From Adiantum capillus-veneris (taxonomy: Eukaryota > Streptophyta > Polypodiopsida > Polypodiales > Pteridaceae): DNA of 64,000 nucleotides. Position 1 is the stretch's first letter. The number at the start of each line of letters is the position of its first letter. The notes below the pieces were generated by a model. It was not told the origin of the DNA, did not search any database, and worked only from the letters and a program-made list of their open reading frames with translations. Made by a program: the position numbers and the translations under genes. The stretch is taken from positions 149,871,640-149,935,639 of the forward strand of contig CM043955.1 in assembly GCA_014529385.2 (NCBI GenBank). The letters are read 5' to 3'. This document shows positions 33,256-43,466 of the stretch, piece by piece.

Positions 33256-33359
33256 GCACCAAAACATATGTAACATTAGATTAAAAAAACCTTGGTGAGG
33301 ACAAAATAGCTACCTAAATTTTAATGTCGGCATATAGACTATTGCTATGCTATCCCTGC

Positions 33360-33607
33360 TACTGTTGCTAGTAGAAGCTCTCTCACACAAGTCACAAGAA
33401 TGAGCTTTCGATCGAAAGTGTCGCCTGTTTTATCAGAATTTGTTTCCGATTGACATGGTTTTTGATGAAAGATCTTTCACTCGAAATTCATTTCGATAAA
33501 AAAAAAATCAAAATATATGGGGGGTACGTGTATAATTCAGATAATCGGCGTTTAATCTCGTTTTAAACGTATAGATTTTGTTATATGGGCATATAAGTGC
33601 AACCTAG
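33360..33607 (-). repeat. Right terminal inverted repeat of D1
   Basis: Inverted partner of 27095-27345, ending CTAGGTTGCA read inward. Confidence 0.65.
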
Positions 33608-34590
33608 ATGGAGGCAATAGTACAGATTGCACGCAAGGAGAGGCTCGAGCATGCAAGGATGAGTTCGATTCCCTTATTCGGAGAAGAAGACAGTTTAGTA
33701 GTTATGTATGCGGTATAATGTATGAAGCATGAACCTCTCGATTTCTCCCAAGTCACGATAAATTGGCATTGTAGAAAAGCCTCATTTACTATGAGGCATC
33801 ATGAAGCAAGTGTAATGCACCCCATCTTCCAAACCAATCCTTGATGTCTTGCACCCATCTTGCATCCATCTCGAACTTCATATTTTGCTTTTGTGTGCCT
33901 TTTGAAAAATTTTACTTGCTTCCCATGCAATTCTTGGAAGGGTTTTGTTGCATCTTAACAATGTACTCCACAACTCTCTCCATACCCATAATCTCAACGA
34001 GAAGTGATCCAAGAGGATATATGGTGTTTGTGTCTCATGAGAGAACACTTTGGGGCATTCTCAAAATTTTGCAAAGTAGATTCAGAGATGATACAACCCC
34101 ATACTTCAACTCCATAAAGAAGCATGAGTGTTCCCAATGTGCCAAAGACATATTTCTTGAGAAACCAATGTTTAATCTCTCCTAAATTGCTCATGTTCTT
34201 GAACGGATATTAGGCTCTCTTTCCGGTTTCCAAGCATTGTTTATGAAAATCATTTTATTTATGATTGGCTGCAACCTCAAGGCCAAGGTACTTGAAGCTC
34301 TCTACCACTTAAAGGGGCTCTTCATTGTACAGTGCATGGCTACTCTTTCGTTGAGAGTATTCACAAGCATAACCTTTGTTTTGGAGCTATCCACAATGAG
34401 TCCACTATGCAATCATAAGCTTTTGTGCATATGCTAAAGTACGGGGCAAAAGGGCTACATCATCCACGTACAACAAAAGCATGATTACCACATTCTCGAT
34501 CATAACCTCTTCAATGCCTCCTCACTCTAATACCTTGTGTTCCAAGTCGTCGATGAGCAGGCGAAGGAGAGTTGATGTATTAGTGTTTAA
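33608..34590 (-). pseudogene. LINE L2, RT part upstream of D1
   Basis: On the - strand, starting near 34590, this frame reads LLLYVDDVALL (RT catalytic box; most LINEs have YADD) at about 34490-34460. It continues VESFKYLGLEVAANHK, then GEIKHWFLKKYVFGTL and LLYGVEVWGC. A decayed IEIMGMERVVEYI-like block follows. Nearest to D1, at 33634-33608, the sequence matches L1 at AIRTIASI (ATTGCCTCCAT). Several stops and frameshifts are present. Its 5' truncation lies about 150 bp upstream of the exostosin start codon. Confidence 0.8.
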
Positions 34591-34738
34591 ACAATGCTTA
34601 AAAATAACCTAGGATTGGTGTGACCCCACCTGCAAATTTTGAAATTTACCTCTAAGCACACAAAAATTTAAAGAAATTTAGTATTAGATATATTGGACTC
34701 TGGAGTGAGGGACAGGAGCTCCTGCACTGACCAGAGCC

Positions 34739-36395
34739 ATGGCAAGCCGTAGCAATCCATGGCTCCTCAGAGGTAGTCACAGCTCACCGACGAGCAGACC
34801 CCTTCTTCGTCAGTCCCTTGTTTTTCTCGTAGCGTCGCTCCTTTTTCTGCTTGCAGCCTCATCTCTGCTCTCCTCGAGCTCCAGGTTTCCGCCTACAAAA
34901 CCCAAGGTTCTGGCAGCCGAACGCTCATTTGTGAAGTCCTTGCAGAGCTTCCTCCTGAAGTATGCTCGAGGCTCTGGGATGGCAGATGAGAACATGGCCA
35001 TCGAGGTTTCAACAGCAAAGGTCATCGATGTGGATACCATGCAAAAGGACACGTTCTCTGCATCTGCTGCGCAGGTGAAAGATCTTGACAGTGCTATTGG
35101 AAAAAGAGAAACTATAGATCTTCTTATTCCGAGTGGTTTGAATCGGCCCCTGAAAGTGTATGTGTACGATATGCCCAGAAAGTTTACATACGACCTTCTG
35201 CAACTTTTTCATGAGTCTTACAAAGAAACCGTTAATCTTACATCCAATGGCAGTCCTGTCCATCGGCTTATCGAGCAGGTACTACATTTGGGTTTGCATT
35301 GAGGTTGCATGGTTCAGTTTCTTCACGTAGACACAGTTCTTTGCAAACTTAATCTTGAAGATTTATGAGATCTTCCCATCGTTTCTTTTCAGTACTATTT
35401 AGCTAAAACGTTTGAGATCTCATAGACTGAAAAGAGGTTGCTTTCCATGGTTCGTGTACATTTTTGTGTGTTTTGGGAGCATCATATTTTTAGGTGAGAT
35501 ATTTCACTGGCTCTGATTCTTCTTTAGATGCATGTTTTGTCTGCACACATTAGTTATGCAGGGGGTAGAACTGTCAGTAAGCATTTCTTTGTGATCATAT
35601 GCAAATTTTACAATGTTTAATCTGTTTTGCTTTGGACCACTGCAGCATTCCATTGACTATTGGTTATGGGCCGATCTTCTGGCTCCAGAGTCCGAACGTC
35701 TTGTAAAGACTGTTGTTCGGGTGTTTGAACAAGCGGAGGCTGACTTATTTTACATACCCTTCTTCACAACAATCAGTTTCTTTCTACTCGAGAAATCACA
35801 GCGCAGTCTGCTTTACAGGGTGTGGGCGCCAGTGCCAAGGTTTCCTTTTTTTGGCTGATAAATTATAATCAAATCAACCTATTGCGAGGATAAGGGCTTA
35901 GTCCATGCTTCTTCCTTGGAAAGGAATTTTTTATGAGAACAATGCATGGTTTCTAATCGTGACATGTCATAGTTGTTGACACAGAAATTGTGTGATATAC
36001 AGGAGGCTTTAAATTGGGTGAGAAACCAGCCTGCGTGGCAGCGATCTGGTGGTCGGGATCATGTGCTGCCAGTTCATCATCCTTGGTCATTCAAGTCCCA
36101 TCGTAGGTTCATGAAACATGCAATTTGGCTGCTTCCTGATCTTGATTCAACTGGCAACTGGTAAGCCCCTTTTAAACTAGTATTTTCTATATTTTGACCA
36201 CCTTCGCTCTCCATCTACAAAGTTTTTTGTGTTGGCTTGTGAATTAGGTATAAACCAGGTGAAGTTTCCTTGGAGAAAGATGTTGTACTTCCCTATGTGC
36301 CTAATGTTGAGGTGTGCGATCACCGTTGTGCGGTCCAGCATGCGGCTGATCGGAAGACACTTCTTTTTTTCCGTGGTCGGATGAAACGTAATGCT
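34739..36395 (+). CDS. Exostosin-family glycosyltransferase (GT47), exons 1-4, 3' end not found
   Basis: The product is a predicted type II Golgi membrane glycosyltransferase. GT47 proteins build plant cell-wall glycans; substrate unknown here. Exons by GT-AG junctions: 34739-35278, 35646-35819, 36003-36160 and 36248-36395, giving about 340 residues in one frame. The start codon sits in GAGCCATGGC. Residues 26-46 are hydrophobic (LVFLVASLLFLLAASSLLS), the signal anchor. The exostosin domain begins LKVYVYDMPRKFTYDLLQLF, with an N-glycosylation site NLTS, and continues HSIDYWLWADLLAPESERLV, ADLFYIPFFTTISFFLLEK, QRSGGRDHVLPVHHPWSFKS, LLPDLDSTGNWYKPGEVSLE, VLPYVPNVEVCDHRC and LLFFRGRMKRNA. These blocks resemble the Arabidopsis At5g16890-type proteins (from memory). 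The C-terminal third, usually following FFRGR(L/M)KRNAGGKIR, is absent from the window. Exon 4 ends with a good donor (GCT|GTAAGT), so a very long intron or truncation is implied. Confidence 0.9.
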
Positions 36396-37514
36396 GTAAG
36401 TGAATCTCATAGCTAGCAAAGTTTTGTTGTAGGGTTTTTTGGTTTCAACTCTTTCACTCCTTTGGTGTTAGCTTTTTTGCAGTGTCCATGCTCACCTAAA
36501 ATTACCTTTCTCTTTTCGCTAGCTTGAGAGTTTCTGGCCATATAGAGGACAACAAAATTTTCTACCCTAGGACAATTTTCCTTTATCTCTTTTGCAAACC
36601 AGATTTAATGGGTTGTACCTTTCATTCATCATTCCAACCTTGTATAAAGCTTGCGCTATCTTGTTACAACTTTGCTAGTTGTATCTTTTGTTGTTTGTTT
36701 GAGTGCATGCATTGTAGGTCCCAAAAACCTTAGTTCCTTATTCTATGTTTGTCAAGTATCCACGTTTATGGTGTTGTGTAGCCAGTTCTATAATTAGAAC
36801 CCACTCTCATGGGTAGTTCAAGTATTTAGATTTATGTGCATTGTGTAGCGAGTTCTAGTGCCTCAAAATTGCAACCCAATCTCATATAGTTCATGTTTAG
36901 AGTTTCACCTCTTGTCTTACGGTGGCTCTGGTATCTTCCAAGGCAGAAAAGGGAGTGGGGGCTGTTTTGTGGCTGTACCTAGCCCATGAGAGGTAGACAT
37001 ACCTCTACCGGGTGTGTTGAGCCATGTGTGGATAGCAACCTTGTAGGCTTGCTATTGGTCGATTCCTTTTCCTAGGTTCCTATGGGATCAGTGTCTTGTT
37101 TTTTTTGGTGATCTGGCATTTCGATAGGTTCCACACATTGGATCGGTCCCACACATGCACATACACTTGAAAATAAAGAGAACTCAATGAAGAGCAAAAT
37201 GGGTCTCAATTGCTACCAAATTTCATGTCCAACTTCTCTCTTTAGAGTCGACCATTTTAGTGAGGGAAAATTAAAAAATAGTAAAAGGGTTAATAATGTA
37301 AAATGGGTAGTAAAATGTATTCCGAGACTTGAGATTTCAGTAGGTGAATGCATTTTATAGAAGTGCCAACACAATTCTATAAGGATTTAATTGGGATTTT
37401 ACAGAATGAAACTGGATATTTATGAGTCCAATAGAGTCTGGAACGGATCTCGAAAGCACGTGAAAGTGGAAGTATGGCTAATCAAAAGGTGGGATGGGAG
37501 CCAAGGTTTTGTTA
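36396..37514 (+). other. Intron or downstream sequence of the exostosin gene
   Basis: It begins with the donor GTAAGTG. It is AT-rich with no recognised exon. A 61-codon frame at 37391-37576 crosses into the N1 LTR and is probably chance. Confidence 0.6.
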
Positions 37515-38571
37515 TGTCACGTGCACATCTAACCCTATCTGCATGTGGACAAGCTATTCCTACTTCTAGGGTTTAGGTAGCCTAGGAAGTGTTCTGGAAA
37601 CCTTGTGAGCTTGTACGCAGGCTGTGCATGTCTAGGCACTTAGAGTAGCTGCATACGCTCTGATCGCACAACCCATGATCACTAGCGTTACAGTGCATGA
37701 ACCCCTTTTTGCCAAGTACACATGAACCACCTTATTTCACTTATTATTAATAAGTGACTTTTCTAATCCAAATCGTGGAGGCTGTGGGAGCATTGCTCGA
37801 CCGAGAAGTTTGCACCCATATATGTGGGCCAAGGGGCGCCATTAAGAGGCAGAAGACTCAGGTGAAGAAGACCAAGGAGCGGAGACCATCAGTGCCCCTC
37901 AAGACCTAGCAGTGTGGCGCAGTGTGGCGTTTTCTCAATCTAGGTTTTTGCTAGCAGATGCATTAGCGTTTTCAGATTTCAGCCCCTAGCGTTTTGCATC
38001 AACAAACCAGCCAGTAGCTTCGCAGTGCCACACCATCCCCGTACCAGGTCCTCAGTGGAATCCACTAGCGCCATCAGATTCAGCCAGCGTTTTCAGATTT
38101 CAGCCATCATTGTTTTTGCATAACCTTGTTGTCCGGCACAGTTGCAGAATTCAGCCCTAGGATAGCGCTCAGTTTTCAGCCAGCCTTCAGCCTAGCGTTT
38201 TTCATTTTCAGCCCTCAGTCTCCGTAGTCGTCGTTGCCGACATCATCGCCATTGTCGTCGTCATTGTCTTCGACATCATCATCGTCAAGTACCACAACAT
38301 CTAGTAGCATTGTACCACTTTGCAATCTAAAGCAAATACCTCTCTAGCAATAGAGAGGGGCCCTTGGAGGGGGGTTTGGGACCCTCCATTTGGTGTCGTC
38401 TCTTCCTCTCTCTCTAGCACTCATGCACTTTGCACTCAATTTTCCACTCCCTTGCACATTTTCTCTCTAAGCAAGGAAGGCTCTCCCTTCCTCTAGGAAA
38501 GGAAACCTTGAGCACTCACTGTTTTACTCATCCTGAGCTTACACCATCATTCACTTCCGCCGCACATTACA
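37515..38571 (+). repeat. 5' LTR of N1
   Basis: 1,057 bp. It starts TGTCACGTGCACATC and ends CCGCACATTACA, and both ends match those of the N2 LTR. It contains CAGCGTTTTCAG words and a GTCGTC/CATCATC-rich stretch at 38225-38290. Confidence 0.85.
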
Positions 38572-38572
38572 T

Positions 38573-38584
38573 TGGTATCAGAGC
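38573..38584 (+). promoter_or_regulatory. N1 primer-binding site (tRNA-iMet)
   Basis: TGGTATCAGAGC, one base after the LTR end. Confidence 0.95.
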
Positions 38585-38869
38585 TCTTTGGCAGTGGTCG
38601 GTATTATCACTCAAGGAAAGAAGCATAAGGAACCAGAGTAATTTTTTTCTGCTTGTTGTGGTCGCACGTTACCCAAGATCACTTGGGCGTTTCGATCCCT
38701 AATCTGTGTTTTTGAAGAGAGGATTTTCCGAGAGCATCGATCTTTTGAATGGTTTGGCACTCCGTCTCTTTGTTTATCTGCATTGCATGCACAGTCATTT
38801 AGGGAGAAAAGTATTTTTCCAGTTACTCTACATGGGATGGGTATGTTTATGGTTTTGTGTTGGAAATGG

Positions 38870-39145
38870 TTGCAATAATTTTCCTCCTCGGAGATTCTTA
38901 AAGAAGTTGGAGCCACGACCATAGACGCAGTTGGAGCATTGAAGCCGCAACACATCATTTTGTGTCGCTTTCGGCACAACCCAAAGAAGCAAGCATTGCA
39001 GACCTTCATGAAGTTCAAGCATCGCACGATCCACGCATCAGAGTGGGCCAGCGAAGAGTTCTTCGCAAGATTCCATGAGTTGTTGGTGCACTCTTTCGAC
39101 GCTATACAGCTCGGTACCAGTATCTCGCTTTGAGGACTTGATGAG
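38870..39145 (+). pseudogene. N1 gag, 5' part
   Basis: The + frame reads EILKEVGATTIDAVGALKPQ and then KQALQTFMKFKHRT, EWASEEFFARFHELL and HSFDAIQLGTS. It matches, with substitutions, the segment 40354-40592 of N2 read on the - strand. It stops at the N2 insertion site and continues from 57008. Confidence 0.65.
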
Positions 39146-40341
39146 TGTAAGGTGCAGCGGAATGAATGTTTGAACTTTGCTCAAGATGAGTGCTCCGAAC
39201 TGTGCTCAAGGTTCCTTTTGTTCTTATGGAAGGGAGAACCTTCCGTTCTTAATGAGAGAGTGCAATGGACACAAACAAAGTAAATGGACACTGTGAATGG
39301 AAGTGTCTGAGACTGAGAGATAGAGAAGAGAATACGACACCAGAGATGTTGTAAAACCCTCCTCCGAAGGCCCCACTCTCTATGGCGAGAGTGGTCTACT
39401 TATGATTGCACAAATCTCTACAATGCTTGGACTTGCCGACGAGGTCGACGACGACGAGACGGGCTGAAATGTGAAAACGTTAAGGGCTGAAATCTGCAAA
39501 TCTTCTATCTGTTGAATTCTGACTCTATATCGGTGACGATGTCGATGACGACGATGCGACGACGACGCGCTGAAAACGCAGATGCTGAAATCTGCGTTTT
39601 CCGGGCTGAAATTGTAAACCTTGTAGAAACTGACCGTGCGGCGAGGAACTGCTGCAGGAAGGTGAGATCTGCGAGGTTCGGGACTTGATCTGCGGTGTCT
39701 AAAGGCTGAAAACTGAAAACGCTGGTTCTAGGGATGATTCCGTCGCAAAGATTTGCAAAAACGCCGAGGAGTCAGGCTGATGCAAAAACGCTAGGGCTGA
39801 TTTGTCTTGATCTGCAAAAACGTTGTTGATCTGCTGGTGCAAACTGCTAACACTAGGGTTGATCTGTCTTCTGCTGTTGTCGGGAATCTGCAAGTGCAAA
39901 AACGTTGGTTGATCTGGTCCAAAAACGCTAGGCCTCTTGGGGGTTCTGCTGAGAAGTTGCCTGTTGAGCAAGGTGCTCCTGCTGCCTCGTCTGCCAGAAA
40001 GTGCTAACTCTGGTTTGCTTATATATTATCTTAGCAAAATTGCCCTACCTATTTTCCAACAAAATTCACTTAAAAATAATAAGTGAAAAATGTTAAAAAT
40101 AGGGAAAATAGGCCTATGCATTGTTAAAATGCTACTGATGGGATTTGATTGGAATCTGATGGTCATGCTGTGTGCAACCAGAGGATATGCATCTAATCTA
40201 AGTGTATGGACATGCACGGTCTGCGAACAGACTCACAAAAGTGCCAGATCACTTCCTATTCTAGACTGACTTGACTGAACTTAACCTTGATCATGTTGTA
40301 GCTTGTCCATGGACACATAGGGTTGGATGTGTCACGTGACA
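39146..40341 (-). repeat. 3' LTR of N2
   Basis: 1,196 bp. Read on the - strand it starts TGTCACGTGACACATCC and ends GCACCTTACA. It has many AAAACG/CGTTTT and CTGAAA words. It matches 50036-50342 plus 56113-57002. Confidence 0.95.
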
Positions 40342-40353
40342 TCCCCTCCTTTT
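40342..40353 (-). promoter_or_regulatory. N2 polypurine tract
   Basis: AAAAGGAGGGGA on the - strand, directly before the LTR start TGTCACG. Confidence 0.9.
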
Positions 40354-40592
40354 CAAAGTGAGGTACTGGTACCGAACTGTATGGCGTCGAGGGAGATCGC
40401 CAATAGCATCCGGAATCCTGGAAGGGACTCTTCGCTGGCTCACTCTGATGTGTGGGTCGTGCGGTACTTGAACTTCATAAAGGTCTGCAATGCTTCTTTT
40501 GGCCGCGCCGAAAGCGACAAAGTCTTCTGAGGCTCCTTCAATGCTTCAACTGCGTCGAGAGTCATGCTTCTTTCTTCTTCAAGAATCTCCAT
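40354..40592 (-). pseudogene. N2 gag fragment joined to the purine tract
   Basis: An ATG at 40592 begins MEILEEERSM, and the stretch then follows the N1 gag (LQTFMKFKYRTTHTSE). The gag runs directly into the purine tract, so the whole of pol was deleted in this lineage. Confidence 0.65.
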
Positions 40593-40616
40593 GGCTGAAA
40601 ATTTCTGAAACCATTT

Positions 40617-40924
40617 CTAACACAAAACCATGAACATACCTATTCCATGTAAAGTGAGTGGAAAAAATCTTGTCTTCCTAAAAGATTGTGCATGCAATGT
40701 AGATGAACAAAGAGATGGAGTGCTAAACCGTTCACCACACACACGCAAACAATGAGATCTAATCTCGTCTTTCTGATCCAAATTAATCAACTCTGGCAAT
40801 TCACAATGGAAATGCCCATGCTTGGTGCTCATACTTTCATGTGCTCTTTCTACAACCTTGTCGTGCCAAGGAAGAGACATGGAATGTGACGTCCTTGAAT
40901 GCATAGTGTTCAGTTTTTCATGAA
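40617..40924 (-). CDS. C-terminal part of the unknown N2 ORF (rest at 48666-49131)
   Basis: Open on the - strand to a stop at 40617. It contains RTSHSMSLPWHDKVVERAHE and ELINLDQKDEIRSHC. When N3 and one copy of its CAATC duplication are left out, this joins in frame to 49131-48666, giving one frame of 257 codons plus stop. The last third also resembles the N1 leader at about 38740-38870, so the C-terminus overlaps shared leader sequence. Function unknown. Confidence 0.45.
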
Positions 40925-40929
40925 CAATC

Positions 40930-42446
40930 TGTAACTAAGTCAGACTTTGTAAATAATTAATTTATTTACGAGAAAAGAATTATCTAATTAGTTGTGTGCA
41001 CACCAGAATAGACCTAGCAGTTCTAAGGCCTCAGGTGAGCCTAAATGCGGGCCACAACACCTCAGAGGGACCTTAGCAGAAATTACCTTGAAGCCCTAGC
41101 GATTGGGAAATCGGGTCTTCAGAAAGGGGTAATCAGTAGCCTCAGATTTTAGGCTCAGAAAAATACGCGCGTCAATACAAGCACATGAATGAGATGGGGT
41201 CCTTAGAACAGTGACCCTAAGGCTAATAAAGCTAATAAAGCCTTAGGGTAAGTTTCGTTAAATTAAATTTAGCGGTCCGTGCCCGGGCGGGCGGTCGGAC
41301 AAGTGTAAACAGGTAAAGGTGGTGCAGTGCCAGTGCGGCATTGCGCCGGTAAACCTTTGGTGTTCTCATTGAAGAATCATTGGTAGCATTTGTTAGTTAG
41401 TTGCACATTTTTAATTAATGAGCTAGAAGTTTTTAAAGTCAAAAGTTGAATGGTTTTTAAGTTTTTAAAGCAAGTGTGCCAAGTGGCACACGTACCAATG
41501 CAAACTTTCACTCTCACTCTCACTCTCACCCTCTCTCTTCCTAGCGCCCCCTCTCCCTGATGGCTATTTAGGAGCCCCCCCTCCCCCATTTTTAGGGTTG
41601 GCAGTGCACCTACCCCCCCCTAATGTGAGTGTGCTCTACGTGGTGGAGCCCTCCATTGAAGCTTGAGAGCAGCCCCTTGCGACATATGTGGTAGCCTTGT
41701 GCTCCCATTGTCAAGAACAAGGGATCTCACAGTCATAGACACCTTCTGGTGAAGTTTCATCGCGAGAAGCTGCCGTAGACGCTCTCTTAGCAGAGTGTGG
41801 CGGCTGTAATTCTCTGTTTTCAGCCCCTAATCACCTCGATTAGGGCTGTTTTCAGAAGATCAACCATAGAAATTCTCTTCTCTCTCCTTATCTTAAGCCT
41901 ACATCAAGTTTGGTGCGATTCCATCGCGAAGAAGACCTCTGTTTCAGCGTAGGGGTGTGCACAGGTAAGAATTTCAGGTTATGTGCAGAAAATTACAGCA
42001 AGCATGTGCGTGTGCATTTTGCTTGTTTCTCTTTTGTGTTCGATGCATGACTGAATGAGCATGAAGGCAACACATAACGGAAGATGGACTCTCCTCTGTG
42101 AGAGCTTCTGATGAGCTGTTTTGGAAGATAGACTCTCTTTTCGAGAGCTTCCAACCAGTCTCGCAGAAGAGGGGAAATCCCCTAAGCAGAAAGAAAGTGG
42201 AAACACTTTCTCAGTCAGTAGTCAGAACATGACAGAAGAAAGAATAGAGGACGGGCGTATGCCTCGTTCTTGTGCTTGTAAAGATTCTCCCTTAGTAATA
42301 AAGATATTCTCTTTATGGGGGGGGACCAGCCCATCTTATGGTCCCCAATGAAGTGTCAAGCTTTTTCTCTCTCTCTCTCTCTCCAATTCTCTTGAGCATT
42401 TGAAGTACAATTAAAAGTCAGTTTACGCTTCCGTATTTTTGTGACA
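40930..42446 (+). repeat. 5' LTR of N3
   Basis: 1,517 bp, from TGTAACTAAGTCAG to TTTTTGTGACA. It contains CTCACTCTCACTCTC and C-rich stretches near 41505-41620 and a CT run near 42370. Confidence 0.97.
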
Positions 42447-42447
42447 G

Positions 42448-42459
42448 TGGTATCAGAGC
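42448..42459 (+). promoter_or_regulatory. N3 primer-binding site (tRNA-iMet)
   Basis: TGGTATCAGAGC, one base after the LTR. Confidence 0.97.
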
Positions 42460-42512
42460 AAGGTCCTCTCTCTCTTCCTGAAGGGATTGACGACTCTTGG
42501 CAGACTGCAGAA

Positions 42513-43466
42513 ATGGGAGGACGCGAGATAGAGTTCTCTCTCCTTCAACAATAGGTGGAAGAGTTGCAGAAAGCTCTCCCCCATCCAGAAGTCCAAAAGA
42601 TTCTCCATACTCTTGAAAAAGGGAAGGAGAAAATGCCGATGGGGTCGGGAGAAATCCCGCAGAACCCAAAGGCGCCACAACCAAGGAAAGATTCTTTGAT
42701 TGGAACCTCCCGCATGCACGAGAGGCAGAAGAAACCTCCAGAACGTCATGTGCGGTTTAATCCAAAAGTTCAAGAGCAGGATCCCCCTGATTCCCCTCAG
42801 TTCTCTTTCATGAAGGATCTGGACGACATAGTTGCTCCGGAAGACATGTTTCTCGACGATCCGTCGCAACAAGAAGTGCATTCAAGGGAAAGGACTCCTG
42901 TCCACAAGGAGTCTAAGCATAGAAAGAAGGAGCACCATAAGAAGAAGCACCACAGGCAGAAAACATTCAAGTCGGGAGATAAGGACGTGAAATTCGACAC
43001 CTATGATGGACGGCGTGATAATGACAAAGCTTTGGCTTTCATCCGCCAATTTGAAGTTGCATTTGCAGAAGGGAATTTTAAGGAAAGATCCAAGCTTCGC
43101 CATGTCAGTTTGTACCTGAAAGGCACCGCCAGCAATTGGTGGTTAACCCTTATCCTAGAAAATCGCAAACCCCAAGATTGGACCGCTTTCAAGAAGGAGT
43201 TCTACGCACAATTCCTCCCTCCAGACTATGAGGAAGAGGTAAAGAAAGAATGGGATCGACTTTCACAGTCGGAGAACGAAACTGTTCCACGCTATGTGGA
43301 TAGGTTTTGGGACGTTCTCTTGAAAGTCACTCCATTCAAGAAGATTGACGATTCGGAAAAGATGCGCAAGTTTGAAGTAGGACTGCATAAAGCCTTGCAA
43401 AAGGCTATGAAGCTTTACCCTCGAGGTAACTTGCAGATACCTAATGGAATCAGCCCGCATAGCTGA
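42513..43466 (+). pseudogene. N3 gag
   Basis: The likely start ATG at 42513 (MGGREIEFSLLQQ) is followed at once by TAG (42552). The open frame then runs from 42555: a P/K-rich N-terminus, a histidine/lysine-rich stretch (KKEHHKKKHHRQK), and the capsid block FDTYDGRRDNDKALAFIRQF, LKGTASNWWLTLILENR and FKKEFYAQFLPPDYEE. It leaves the frame near 43440 through a one-base change, and the next frame starts at 43444. Confidence 0.9.

Larger units (their letters stand above)
27095..33607 (+). mobile_element. DNA transposon D1 with hairpin-array arms, inserted in LINE L2
   Basis: The ends are defined in two ways. First, the LINE alignment to L1 stops exactly at 27094 and resumes at 33608. Second, the two ends are inverted copies: CTAAGTTGCA at 27095 against CTAGGTTGCA read inward from 33607, continuing as degenerate inverted repeats of about 250 bp that share TTTCGATCGAAAG. 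The flanking octamers, ATGAGGAC on the left and ATGGAGGC on the right, agree at five of eight positions, which could be a worn 8-bp target duplication. Inside are an array of hairpins on each arm, a broken hAT-like transposase on the + strand, and unidentified sequence. Length 6.5 kb. Confidence 0.75.
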
